DNA of 40,811 nucleotides, taken from NCBI GenBank assembly GCA_946222995.1, contig CAMIOS010000020.1, positions 1-40,811 on the forward strand, in the 5' to 3' direction. This document shows, in pieces, positions 7,884 through 16,456 of this stretch. Positions within the stretch are counted from its first letter, which is position 1, and every line of letters starts with the position of its first letter. Both the position numbers and the translations under genes were made by a program. The DNA comes from an uncultured Enhydrobacter sp. (GTDB lineage Bacteria; Pseudomonadota; Gammaproteobacteria; Pseudomonadales; Moraxellaceae). The notes under the pieces were generated by a model. The model did no database searches. It saw only the letters and a program-made list of their open reading frames with translations, and was not told the DNA's origin.

Positions 7884-9587
7884 ATGGCGTTGTTAAGTTC
7901 TCTCAATCAATCTATCTTTTTGCGTATTTATGCAGGGCTATTATTAGTCTGTCTGCTGGTCGCCTTGTTTGCCCAACTGCTTATTACCACCATCAATGCC
8001 GAACGGGTACAAAATTACCGCGAAGATATGGCGACTGCCGCATTTTCGCTGTTAGAAGCGGGCATCTTACACCAACCCAATGCAACCGCACGTAATCAGT
8101 GGCTACAAGATGCCGGTACGCTCTTTGAAAGTAAATTTGATTTGCAGCCTATAAGTCAAATTGATTTTAAGACCAGTGAAATTAATCGTCTAAAAAAACA
8201 AGAAGCGGTGGTGCGGTTTGATAACAAGCAACATGTGGCAGACATCTATCATCGAATTGCCAATGAATCCAGTGTTATCCATGTCAAAATAGATAAATTA
8301 AGCGAACAACAAATCAAAGGCGTGGGTGTCCTGCTGCTAGATGATTTATCGTATTATCATACCCTTGAGCAAAAACAACAACGCTTACAACGATTACAAA
8401 AGTTTTTCCCATTTAAGCTTAGTCTACAGTCCATGAGCGAATTGTCGCTTGATACCGACCAAAAAGCCCGCCTATTGCGTAAAGACGTGGTGATTATGTT
8501 TCGCGATAGTACCAGTGTTGAGAATTCCTCAATTCGAGTGGTTGCCCCGACCGAAATCAACGACATGGTCGTGCAGTTAGGCCCCATTCCGCTGTTTAAC
8601 TGGTTTCCACTTAATCTGATTTTAAGCATTACGCTAATCAGTATGTTTTTGATCAGCCTAGGTGTCTATGCACTTATTTTTCCACTAGAGCGAAAATTAC
8701 AACTGATTCAAACTGGTATGCAAAAGGTGCGAGAAGGCAAGCTTGATACCCAAGTTCGGGTATTGGGTGAAGATGAAATCGCCCATCTATCTTCGACTTT
8801 TAATAGTATGACCGAGCATATTCGTCGCCTTATTGAATCCCAACGAGAACTGACCCGTGCGGTATCGCATGAACTGCGTACACCGGTGGCTCGGATTCGC
8901 TTTGCCGTGGATATGCTGGCTGATACCGATGATTATGAAGACCGCATGAGCCAACGCGATTATATTGACCAAGATATCGAATCGCTCAATGGCTTGATTG
9001 ATGAAATTTTAACCTATGCCAAACTTGAAGAAGGCTCACCAAAAATGGATTGGGAACAGGTAAATCTTAAAGAATTGGTCGAGCAAATTGTACGTGAGAC
9101 CAATGCCTTGGGTAAACCGCTTGAAGTGGTGGCAGGCAATATTGACCCCAATGCAGTCGCAATAGCAGATCGCCGTTATCTGCACCGAGTCTTACAAAAT
9201 CTTGCAGGCAACGCCACCCGCTACGCTGAGAAAAAAATTATCGTCAATGCGATGGTTAAAGGTAAAGAAGCCATTATCAGCGTGGAAGATGATGGGCATG
9301 GCATTCCTGAAAAAGACCGTGAGCGGGTGTTTATTCCCTTTGCTCGACTTGATGATAGCCGTACTCGAGCCACGGGCGGCTATGGGCTTGGGCTATCGAT
9401 TGTTTCTCGAATTGCATTTTGGTTTAATGGCAAAATGAAAGTTGACGAAAGTCCAACCTTGGGCGGGGCAAGATTTATCATGACCTGGCCTGTAAAACCG
9501 TTGACAGGCAGCATTGCTGCTGATGAAATCACCCAAAAAAGCAGCGAAGCTAAATACTCCGCGTTAAAAGATTCAAGCACTTCATAA
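7884..9587 (+). CDS. bfmS: two-component sensor histidine kinase BfmS (RstB-like)
   Basis: Inner-membrane histidine kinase of the envelope-stress system known as BfmRS in Acinetobacter and RstAB in E. coli. Order: transmembrane helix near residues 12-33, periplasmic sensor domain, second helix near 247-268, HAMP, then the H box SHELRTPVARIRF with phospho-acceptor His329. The ATPase domain carries the N box (NLAGNATRYAEKK) and glycine boxes (DDGHGIP, GGYGLGLSI). The periplasmic LLDDLSYY and LGPIPLF segments match what I recall of Acinetobacter BfmS. I prefer ATG 7884; an in-frame TTG at 7848 would add 12 residues but lies only ten bases past the proposed -10. Its partner bfmR is not adjacent and lies at 37838-38545. 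Confidence 0.85.
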   Translation: MALLSSLNQSIFLRIYAGLLLVCLLVALFAQLLITTINAERVQNYREDMATAAFSLLEAGILHQPNATARNQWLQDAGTLFESKFDLQPISQIDFKTSEINRLKKQEAVVRFDNKQHVADIYHRIANESSVIHVKIDKLSEQQIKGVGVLLLDDLSYYHTLEQKQQRLQRLQKFFPFKLSLQSMSELSLDTDQKARLLRKDVVIMFRDSTSVENSSIRVVAPTEINDMVVQLGPIPLFNWFPLNLILSITLISMFLISLGVYALIFPLERKLQLIQTGMQKVREGKLDTQVRVLGEDEIAHLSSTFNSMTEHIRRLIESQRELTRAVSHELRTPVARIRFAVDMLADTDDYEDRMSQRDYIDQDIESLNGLIDEILTYAKLEEGSPKMDWEQVNLKELVEQIVRETNALGKPLEVVAGNIDPNAVAIADRRYLHRVLQNLAGNATRYAEKKIIVNAMVKGKEAIISVEDDGHGIPEKDRERVFIPFARLDDSRTRATGGYGLGLSIVSRIAFWFNGKMKVDESPTLGGARFIMTWPVKPLTGSIAADEITQKSSEAKYSALKDSSTS

Positions 9588-9704
9588 GAATAGACGTAAA
9601 AAAATTGTTGGGGTGACCTTGTGATCACGGTAAAGAAACGTTAAACTAAATTTCACTTTGATGGTAATTGAATGATTGGCGTTTATACACAAGAGGGTCG
9701 GGCA

Positions 9705-9884
9705 ATGCGGTATATGTTTTTGGTACTTTTAGCGTTGAATATTTTAACCTTTGGGTACTATAGTTTTTTGCATAAACCCGCCGACAGTGACAGCGTGATA
9801 GCGGCACGGGCGGGGCTAATTAACCCCGTAACGGTGACCAACGTGTCTAGTGAATTACCCGCCCTTATTGGTACAAAAAAATAG
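9705..9884 (+). CDS. small single-pass membrane protein, function unknown
   Basis: The 59-residue product starts MRYMFLVLLALNILTFGYY, one transmembrane helix with an arginine near the N-terminus, followed by a short polar tail of about 35 residues outside or inside the membrane. ATG 9705 lies about eight bases after AGAGGG and is preferred to ATG 9672, whose upstream region lacks a ribosome site. It follows bfmS by 117 bases in the same direction. The N-terminus resembles anchors of small SPOR-type proteins, but no SPOR domain is present, so it could be an anchor-only remnant or an independent small protein. I do not recognise a family. Confidence 0.55.
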   Translation: MRYMFLVLLALNILTFGYYSFLHKPADSDSVIAARAGLINPVTVTNVSSELPALIGTKK

Positions 9885-9886
9885 CA

Positions 9887-9908
9887 ATAAACTTCATGAG
9901 GTTTATTA
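9887..9908. terminator. hairpin between converging genes
   Basis: The arms AATAAAC and GTTTATT enclose an eight-base loop immediately after the stop of the small membrane protein. The T tract is short, so it is a weak candidate terminator for the converging bfmS and envZ units. Confidence 0.4.
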
Positions 9909-9961
9909 TTGTCACAGTGTTTGTCTGGGTTAAATATAAGTTAAATAGTTGCCTGAGCCTA

Positions 9962-11347
9962 TCAGTCAATAATAGGTATGCTGATAAGGACTTCCAAGCC
10001 ACCCTCAGGCTGATTGCGGGCGATAACCGACCCATTGTGTAAATGTGCGATACGACTGACGATCGCGAGTCCTAGCCCACTGCCCTGTGTCGTTCTAGCA
10101 GTTTCCCCACGTTCAAAGGGCTGCATAATACGTTCAAGTTGGTCTTCTGCCACGCCTTCGCCCTCATCGCTGACACAAATTTGTAAAAATTTTTGCTGCG
10201 CTGTGAGAATAGGGAGTTCTATCTCATTTTCTCTTAAGTTTTCTGTGGATGGCAAACCCAACAAATACACGTTAATATGAATGGGTGGTTTGCCATAACG
10301 ATTGGCATTATTGACCAAGTTTACAATAAGCCGTTTAATAGATAATGGGCGTAGCGGAATCATGGGCATACGCTCATCTATCGCAACTTTGATAGGCAAG
10401 GGGGCAAATTGCACCACAATCTCATTGATAATCGCGCGTAAATCGGTCATGCGGATGGCTTCATCAGAGCCGTCTTTCATAAATGAGATAAACTGCTCTA
10501 AAATCGCATCCATATCTTCGATGTCATACACCAGACCTTCTTTTAAAAACTCATCGGGCAGCATTTCGGCAGTCAGTCGCATGCGTGTCAGTGGGGTGCG
10601 TAAGTCATGCGAAATTCCAGCAAGCATGATGTTTCGCTCTTTTTGGGTCTGGCTAAGATTATGAAACAGTCGATTAAACGCCAGATTGACTTGGCGAATT
10701 TCGGTTGAGCCCTCATTAGTCGGCAAGCTTGTGGCATGACCTTGGGTAATATAATCCAGTGCCACTTTTTGCAAACGCTTGAGCGGGCGATTAAGCTGTC
10801 GCACCAATACCAAAATCGTCAGCAACGTCACAAAAGGAATGCCAATTAAAAAGAAAAAAATCGTCCATGGGCTATATTGGGCATAAAATTTGACCGGCTC
10901 AACCAACCAAAACTCAGGGTGAGCCGTGTCTTGTACATACAGCATGGGTACGGGTTTGAATTTAAAATACACGGTTGTTGGATGCCCAAGCACTTGCTGC
11001 ATCTGTGTCGCCATACTGTCAGTAAAATAGCCAATGAGTGTTTTATTAGTGATATCAGGGAAATCTTTGGGATTAGAGATAATATTGAGATGTGAAGCCT
11101 CAATCACCCAATTGAGCAAGTGCGGTTGGCCTTTAAAATCCCTGCTCGCTTTGTCGATCATTAATAATTGATTCGCCAAATAATTGGCGTGGTTTTGTAG
11201 TTCAGGCAAATACAGACTTCGCCAAAAAAACCATAAGGATAACATCACGCTAATAATCACCATCAACATGACCATCGAAGTGGTTTGCCATGTGTTGCTG
11301 TAGCCTTTGATTTTGGGTAAACGTGGTGGCAAGACTAAATATCCCAT
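9962..11347 (-). CDS. envZ: EnvZ-type sensor histidine kinase without adjacent regulator
   Basis: Inner-membrane kinase of the EnvZ/OmpR class, sensing osmotic or envelope state. The 461 residues show transmembrane helices at about 25-45 and 161-183, a periplasmic loop between them, HAMP (about 184-236), and the H box GISHDLRTPLTRMRL with His247, a close match to EnvZ proteins. The N box (NLVNNANRYGKP) and glycine boxes (DEGEGV, GSGLGLAIV) follow. ATG 11347 lies inside the last codons of hisH, a 13-base overlap in another frame, so translation is probably coupled. No ompR-like gene is adjacent. Assignment as EnvZ rests on the H-box region; another OmpR-class kinase is possible. Confidence 0.7.
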   Translation of the reverse strand: MGYLVLPPRLPKIKGYSNTWQTTSMVMLMVIISVMLSLWFFWRSLYLPELQNHANYLANQLLMIDKASRDFKGQPHLLNWVIEASHLNIISNPKDFPDITNKTLIGYFTDSMATQMQQVLGHPTTVYFKFKPVPMLYVQDTAHPEFWLVEPVKFYAQYSPWTIFFFLIGIPFVTLLTILVLVRQLNRPLKRLQKVALDYITQGHATSLPTNEGSTEIRQVNLAFNRLFHNLSQTQKERNIMLAGISHDLRTPLTRMRLTAEMLPDEFLKEGLVYDIEDMDAILEQFISFMKDGSDEAIRMTDLRAIINEIVVQFAPLPIKVAIDERMPMIPLRPLSIKRLIVNLVNNANRYGKPPIHINVYLLGLPSTENLRENEIELPILTAQQKFLQICVSDEGEGVAEDQLERIMQPFERGETARTTQGSGLGLAIVSRIAHLHNGSVIARNQPEGGLEVLISIPIID

Positions 11348-11970
11348 TCAACAAAATTTTTAAGTAACTTTAACCCCGCAGTGTGGCTCTTTTCTGGGTG
11401 AAATTGGGTCGCGAATAAATTATCTTGAATGACGCTGGCACAAAATGGTATGCCATAATCGCAGGTTGCCGCCACAATAGAATTATCCATTGGCATACAA
11501 TAAAAACTGTGGACAAAATAAACATGCGTACCCTCATCAATTCCCTGCCAAAGTGGGTGTGATAAATCCATGTTAGCGATGGTATTCCAGCCCATGTGGG
11601 GAATCTTGATAGCATGCCCATCAGACTCGGTGGTATGCTCATCAAAGCGTTTGACTTGACCGTCTAAGATACCCAAGCACGCCACGCCCCCATTTTCTTC
11701 AGATTGCTTAAAAAGTGCCTGCATACCGACACAAATTGCCATTACAGGCTTGTTAAACACCGCATGTTGTATTGCCTCAGCAACGCCTGTGGCGTGCATC
11801 TCAGCCATACAATCTCGCATGGCGCCCACCCCAGGAAATACAATTTTATCCGCCGCTTGGATGACCTTTGGGTCACGGGTAATTGCCACATCAGCCCCCA
11901 CGGCGACCAGTGCCTTGCCTGCGGAATGAAGATTGCCCATCCCATAATCAAGAAGTGCTATTTTTGTCAT
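11335..11970 (-). CDS. hisH: imidazole glycerol phosphate synthase subunit HisH
   Basis: Glutamine amidotransferase subunit that supplies ammonia to HisF in histidine and AICAR formation. The 211 residues are a class I GATase: oxyanion region PGVGAMRDC (about 46-54), nucleophile Cys80 in AICVGMQ, and the His191-Glu193 pair in QFHPEKS. Length matches E. coli HisH (196) with few additions. A GGATAA sequence precedes ATG 11970. hisF and other his genes are not in the window; the downstream overlapping gene is an EnvZ-type kinase, a pairing with no obvious functional logic. Confidence 0.93.
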   Translation of the reverse strand: MTKIALLDYGMGNLHSAGKALVAVGADVAITRDPKVIQAADKIVFPGVGAMRDCMAEMHATGVAEAIQHAVFNKPVMAICVGMQALFKQSEENGGVACLGILDGQVKRFDEHTTESDGHAIKIPHMGWNTIANMDLSHPLWQGIDEGTHVYFVHSFYCMPMDNSIVAATCDYGIPFCASVIQDNLFATQFHPEKSHTAGLKLLKNFVEWDI

Positions 11971-12030
11971 TATTTATCCAAACTAATCAAAAAGTGCGCA
12001 AAAATATCGGTCAAAAGCTTGTAAAAAGTT

Positions 12031-12059
12031 TTGAAAAACACCGTCAAAGGCTCTATATT
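12031..12059 (+). promoter_or_regulatory. sigma-70 promoter of cbpA
   Basis: TTGAAA (12031-12036) and TATATT (12054-12059) are separated by exactly 17 bases, each one or two mismatches from consensus. Predicted start near 12066 gives a leader of about 60 bases before cbpA. No sigma-32 heat-shock promoter is obvious. Confidence 0.65.
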
Positions 12060-12125
12060 AACCCTATTACGCAATGAATAAAAGTCTGTGGCAGACGATA
12101 ACACAATTTTTTTAAGGATCAGTAT

Positions 12126-13160
12126 ATGGCAGAAAAAAATTATTATGATATTTTAGGTGTTGATAGAAAGGCCAGTGAAGCCGATATCAAAAAAGCCTAC
12201 CGCAAGTTGGTACGCCAATATCACCCCGATGTCAGCGATGACCCCAATGCTGACGCCAAAATGGGCGAAATCAACAACGCTTACGAAACTCTCAAAGATG
12301 AGCAAAAGCGTAAGGAGTACGATATCCTATTGGATAATCCCTTTCTTGGGCAAGGTGGCTTTGGTGGGGGCGGTGCTGGTGGCTTTGGTGGCTTTAGCGG
12401 TGGGCAGCCGAACATGAGCCAAGCTGATATTGATGAGATTTTGCGTCAATTTGGCGGCGGACGATCGGGCTTTGGCAGTATGGGTGGCGGGCGTGGCGAT
12501 GCAGGTAACGCAGGCTTTCGCTTTGATGATATTTTTTCTGCGTTTGGCGGTGGCTCGGGCATGGGCGGCGGTTTTTCTCAAGGTCGCTCAACCAAAGGTG
12601 AAGACCAGCATGCTGAGTTCTCTGTGGATTTAAAAGCCAGCTATGAAGGCGAAACTCGTAAACTCACCTTAAGCTTGCCTGTCCAAACTGCCAATGGCAT
12701 GGAATATCAAAATAAAACCATCGAAGTTAAAATTCCCAAAGGTATCAGCGAAGGACAACAAATTCGCCTCGCCAAACAAGGCAATCCCAGCCCTTATGGG
12801 GGTGAAAACGGCGACTTATACCTTAAAATCAAGTTCAATCGCCCGAATAATATTCGTGTTGAAGGCAAAGATGTATTTCAGACCGTGGATGTGGCCCCTT
12901 GGGAAGCAGCAATCGGTGGACAGATCACGGTCAATACGCCAGCGGGTAAAGTTAATGTTAACATCCCAAGAAATAGCCACTCAGGTACCAATTTACGCCT
13001 CAAAGGTAAAGGGCTCCCTGCCAAACAGCCTGGGGATTTATTTTTGCAAATGAACATCGTCTTACCACCGCTATCAACCGATGAGAAAAGCAATGAAGAG
13101 CAATTGCAAGCTTGGCAGTATCTTCATGATGTGTATAGTGACTTTAAGCCAAAACGTTAA
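12126..13160 (+). CDS. cbpA: curved DNA-binding protein CbpA, DnaJ-class co-chaperone
   Basis: Type II (zinc-finger-less) Hsp40 that stimulates DnaK and, in E. coli, binds curved DNA in stationary phase. The J domain is residues 5-70 with the essential HPD at 33-35. A Gly/Phe-rich linker spans about 75-155 and includes repeated GGG/GGF tracts. The C-terminal substrate-binding domains follow to residue 335. No CxxCxGxG motifs are present, which separates it from DnaJ. AAGGATC precedes ATG 12126. The next gene, cbpM, encodes the dedicated modulator of CbpA, which supports this assignment over a generic DnaJ-like protein. At 344 residues it is longer than E. coli CbpA (306), largely in the linker. 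Confidence 0.92.
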   Translation: MAEKNYYDILGVDRKASEADIKKAYRKLVRQYHPDVSDDPNADAKMGEINNAYETLKDEQKRKEYDILLDNPFLGQGGFGGGGAGGFGGFSGGQPNMSQADIDEILRQFGGGRSGFGSMGGGRGDAGNAGFRFDDIFSAFGGGSGMGGGFSQGRSTKGEDQHAEFSVDLKASYEGETRKLTLSLPVQTANGMEYQNKTIEVKIPKGISEGQQIRLAKQGNPSPYGGENGDLYLKIKFNRPNNIRVEGKDVFQTVDVAPWEAAIGGQITVNTPAGKVNVNIPRNSHSGTNLRLKGKGLPAKQPGDLFLQMNIVLPPLSTDEKSNEEQLQAWQYLHDVYSDFKPKR

Positions 13161-13228
13161 ATCACTGATGCCCAATTAAATATAAAGCTGATAAATTTAA
13201 CACAATAATAAATAACAAGGAATTTGGT

Positions 13229-13552
13229 ATGTCCATCACAGACGAAGATAAACTACCTTTAGTAATAACCTTAGATGACTTGGTGAATGCCAGTGCAGGG
13301 GATAAAGATTGGGTCATTACCCTGATTGACGAAGCCGTGATTAGCCCTGAGCCTGATGATATGGCTGGTTCAATGGTATATTTTAATAGCTTACAATTAA
13401 CCCGAGTGCGCCGTGCTTTTCGCCTTAGACGAGATTTTGATGCCAGCCCACAAGCAATTGGGCTAATATTAGCATTATTGGATGAATTGCATGGCTTACG
13501 CCAATTGCAGCATCAATATCAAACCATGCAAGCTAGGTTTGATATAGATTAA
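13229..13552 (+). CDS. cbpM: chaperone modulator CbpM
   Basis: Small MerR-like protein that binds the J domain of CbpA and inhibits both its co-chaperone and DNA-binding activities. The 107 residues show the family pattern: an N-terminal helix region, then LVNASAGDKDWVITLIDEAVISPE, an aromatic position (YFNSLQLTRVRRAFRLRRDF) and a C-terminal helix LLDELHGLRQLQ. CAAGGAATTTGGT precedes the ATG. It follows cbpA by 68 bases, so the two are probably one operon. Confidence 0.85.
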   Translation: MSITDEDKLPLVITLDDLVNASAGDKDWVITLIDEAVISPEPDDMAGSMVYFNSLQLTRVRRAFRLRRDFDASPQAIGLILALLDELHGLRQLQHQYQTMQARFDID

Positions 13553-13568
13553 GCCTGTGTGATTCATC

Positions 13569-13587
13569 AATTCTACAAGTTAGAATT
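13569..13587. terminator. weak hairpin between cbpM and the DUF305 gene
   Basis: A seven-base perfect stem AATTCTA/TAGAATT with a five-base loop lies between converging genes. No T tract follows on either strand, so termination is uncertain. Confidence 0.3.
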
Positions 13588-13597
13588 AGTCACTTTA

Positions 13598-14482
13598 CTA
13601 TTGGTTGGCAGGTGCAGGTAAGGGGGAATTGATAGCGACAAGCTGTTTTTGTAACCATTGCTGTATAAATTGAATTTCAGTTTCTTGAGAATCAATAATA
13701 TTGTCAGCCATATGACGCATTCTTTCATCATCGCCATAACGTAATTCAACTTGTGCCATTGCCAACGCCCCTTTATGGTGCGGCAGCAAGGCCTGTGCAA
13801 AGGCAATATCAGGGTTTTGTGACATGATACCCAACATCATTTGGTTGCTCATGTCATCAAGACCTATGGCATACTCATTGCGAATATCAGTAAGTTGCTG
13901 AGTGCTTATTTTTTCTTTAGGCACTGTTTCATCGGAACGGTGATCGAGCCAGCCTTGTAATAGTAAAATTTCGTTTTGATCCGTAACGATGATATCTTGG
14001 GCAAGTTTTCTCATTTCGGGGTCTGAGCCGTATTTTAGCTCAATATTTGCCATACGCACGGCGCCAAGATGATGGGCAACCATACTACCTGCAAAAATTG
14101 TATCAGCATCATTTGCTTCTCGAGCAAGCTGTCTATCACGTTTACCTTGTTGCATACTTTCTAAATAAGCGGCTTGGTAGTTGGTCAAGGTAATGGGAAC
14201 GGTGTTTGGCATGACGATTTCATGCACAACCTTGATTGTATCAGGTGATACCAATGTGGTAGCAATATGATTGGAAATAGACTGCACAGCGGTGGCGGCA
14301 GTTTTTAAAGAACGACTAGCACCAGCGACACTTGTATCAGCATCTTGCGTCGACCTATCAGAGATATGCGTATTATCGGTGGTAGCTTGCTGACAGCCCA
14401 ATAATCCAATGCCAATACCCAGTAATAATCCTACCACACAACCACGCATTGATAACACAGATATAGGCACAGACATAGGCAT
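13598..14482 (-). CDS. DUF305-family lipoprotein
   Basis: Probable outer-envelope lipoprotein of unknown role. After a hydrophobic signal segment comes the lipobox LLGC with Cys30 as the lipidation site. Residues from about 110 contain two tandem DUF305-type halves, each with an HH motif: VAHHLGAVRMANIELKYG and LPHHKGALAMAQVELRYG. Paired histidines and methionines of this type suggest a metal-related role, seen in DUF305 proteins near copper genes, but none of those genes is here. Several starts are possible (GTG 14497, ATG 14482, 14476, 14449); all retain the lipobox and none has a clear ribosome site. It converges with cbpM. Confidence 0.78.
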   Translation of the reverse strand: MPMSVPISVLSMRGCVVGLLLGIGIGLLGCQQATTDNTHISDRSTQDADTSVAGASRSLKTAATAVQSISNHIATTLVSPDTIKVVHEIVMPNTVPITLTNYQAAYLESMQQGKRDRQLAREANDADTIFAGSMVAHHLGAVRMANIELKYGSDPEMRKLAQDIIVTDQNEILLLQGWLDHRSDETVPKEKISTQQLTDIRNEYAIGLDDMSNQMMLGIMSQNPDIAFAQALLPHHKGALAMAQVELRYGDDERMRHMADNIIDSQETEIQFIQQWLQKQLVAINSPLPAPANQ

Positions 14483-14624
14483 CACACATGTTCCCACTAG
14501 TCTATACAGTATAGAGCGATTTAAGCAAATTTTACCATAGTGATTGTGTAGAAATTTCTTGCCAAAAACTTAACAAAGTCATTTCCCCATCTAAAAAATA
14601 TGACTATTGTTTAGCAAAAAGCGG

Positions 14625-15290
14625 TTATTGTTGAGCGTCTGGCTGATCATCTAATAACCCTGCCAGTTCAAAAAACTGACGATACGCCGCAGCTTTATTG
14701 GCAAGGCTTATCGGATACGCACGAGACGATGATGGCAAGCGATAAATCATTAAGGTGCGGTTAAACACGCGCACCGTCAAATATTCATTGGTTTTTGGCA
14801 GCTTAATGGGCTGATAGTTTGGCGTGTGTTTCGCAAGTTCTTCATTGATGATACCTAATAACACTTCAGTGGCTTTACCGCCTGTGGTAAAAATCCATTT
14901 TACTTTAGGCACTTGTGGCAAAATCGCCGCCAAATCCACCGTTTTGACAATGGTGAGGTGATCATCGGATGCATTGCCTTTTTCACGGATGGCTTCAACC
15001 ACGCTTGGGCATTCACCAATACCTTTTTGCAATAAAAATGCTTGGATTTTGTGATGTTCAAAGCGTTTTTCCTCGCCCATCCGAAAGTAATTGGCATCAT
15101 TAAAAAATACCAAGCCAAAAATCCGCCACATATCATTATAAAAATTGGGATAATGAAACGGCATACACCATTTATCCGGGGTCGGTGGTAGCGTACCCAT
15201 CATCAAAATTCGGGTATCGGCATTAAAAAAAGTACCAAACGGGTGGCGCTCGATAGGGCGTTGGTTAGCGGATAAATTTGGGTTACTCAC
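14625..15290 (-). CDS. uracil-DNA glycosylase superfamily protein (Mug/TDG-like)
   Basis: Predicted base-excision repair enzyme acting on mismatched or deaminated bases. The 221 residues fit the superfamily fold: motif 1 at MMGTLPPTPDKW (30-41), aromatic FHYPNFYNDMWRIFG (45-59), and the second loop LPSSSRAY (185-192), which closely recalls the MPSSSAR motif of TDG/Mug proteins. The first motif lacks the GINPG of typical Mug, so the substrate may differ. GTG 15290 is the only start in frame before a TAG. The gene sits alone between lptG and the DUF305 gene. Which lesion it removes cannot be told from sequence. Confidence 0.7.
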   Translation of the reverse strand: MSNPNLSANQRPIERHPFGTFFNADTRILMMGTLPPTPDKWCMPFHYPNFYNDMWRIFGLVFFNDANYFRMGEEKRFEHHKIQAFLLQKGIGECPSVVEAIREKGNASDDHLTIVKTVDLAAILPQVPKVKWIFTTGGKATEVLLGIINEELAKHTPNYQPIKLPKTNEYLTVRVFNRTLMIYRLPSSSRAYPISLANKAAAYRQFFELAGLLDDQPDAQQ

Positions 15291-15400
15291 ATCACATCTC
15301 TATTTTTGGTCAGTTTTGATTAGCTAGGGATTTATTGCTAAAAATTGTATAGAAATTAATGGGTTGAAAACAATAAATATCAAGCTTTATTCAACGCTTA

Positions 15401-16456
15401 TCAATTTTTGGTTTTTATCATATATACACCCAACGCGGCACTGGCAATAATCGGCAAGCATACCATTAAAAATGGGGAAAACCCTGTGCTTAAACTGACA
15501 AATCCCACCAAATCTTGTAGATAACTAAAGACCAAACCAAACAATAACGCCATCACAATGCGAAAACCAAGACTTTGGCTGCGTAGCGAACCAAACACAA
15601 ACGAGCAGGCGACCAAGACCAATGAAAGCACTGCAAACGGCGATAGGATTTTTTTCCAAAAAGCCACTTCATGCTCCAGCGAACGGCGATGGCTAGCGGC
15701 TAAAAACTGTTGGTGCTGCCAAAGGTCGGTTAGTGACATATCATCAGGGCGACGGGTGAGCAGATAAATCGCTGTCGGCTCAATGGGTAAAACCACGATT
15801 TGATTATTCGCAAGGCTTTGTTTGGCGTTTCCATCATGGGCAATGGTTAGTGTCTTGACTTGGTCAAGTTGCCATTGGTTGGCCTGTAGATAATGCCCAG
15901 TGCTGGCTTGGCTAACACTTTGGATACTGCCATTGGGTGTTAATTGCCAAATATGGACATTTTTTAACTGCCCTTTGGCATCAGCGTAATCAATCGCCAC
16001 GATACGCGCGTTTTGTTTATCCCAGTAGCCATTAACTGAGCTGGATAATAAGCTGTTGGTGTTTTTGACTTGGCGGGCAAGTTGGTTAGTGGTGGGTAAC
16101 ACAAACTGACTAATTAACAAGCCTAACACCACAAAAAAAATCGTTGGTTGTATCACCCAGTTGACGATTTTAAATCGGCTCAAACCAGCAGACTGCATCA
16201 CCACCAATTCGCTATTGTTTGCTAACAATCCAAGTCCGACCACCGCCCCAAGCAATGCCCCAATCGGCATATAGTTGATTAATGCCTCAGGCGATGTATA
16301 AGCGATATAGCGCAATGCATCTAAAAATGTATAACCGCGTGATAACCCATCTAATTCGGCCAGATATTCAAACGTGAGCTTTAACAACCACAACGCAAGC
16401 ACTGCCAAGATAATCGAGGAAAAGGCATTTTTTTTGACATAACGGGCAAGAATCAT
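15401..16456 (-). CDS. lptG: LPS export ABC transporter permease LptG
   Basis: Inner-membrane half of the LptB2FG transporter that extracts lipopolysaccharide and pushes it towards the outer membrane. The 351 residues begin MILARYVKKNAFSS, then show helices 1-3, a periplasmic beta-jellyroll domain (about 130-255), and three C-terminal helices. The true start is ATG 16456, which overlaps the lptF stop by one base (TGATG). An upstream extension of 41 codons in the same frame runs inside lptF and is not real. lptB and lptA are not in the window, as usual. Confidence 0.94.
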   Translation of the reverse strand: MILARYVKKNAFSSIILAVLALWLLKLTFEYLAELDGLSRGYTFLDALRYIAYTSPEALINYMPIGALLGAVVGLGLLANNSELVVMQSAGLSRFKIVNWVIQPTIFFVVLGLLISQFVLPTTNQLARQVKNTNSLLSSSVNGYWDKQNARIVAIDYADAKGQLKNVHIWQLTPNGSIQSVSQASTGHYLQANQWQLDQVKTLTIAHDGNAKQSLANNQIVVLPIEPTAIYLLTRRPDDMSLTDLWQHQQFLAASHRRSLEHEVAFWKKILSPFAVLSLVLVACSFVFGSLRSQSLGFRIVMALLFGLVFSYLQDLVGFVSLSTGFSPFLMVCLPIIASAALGVYMIKTKN

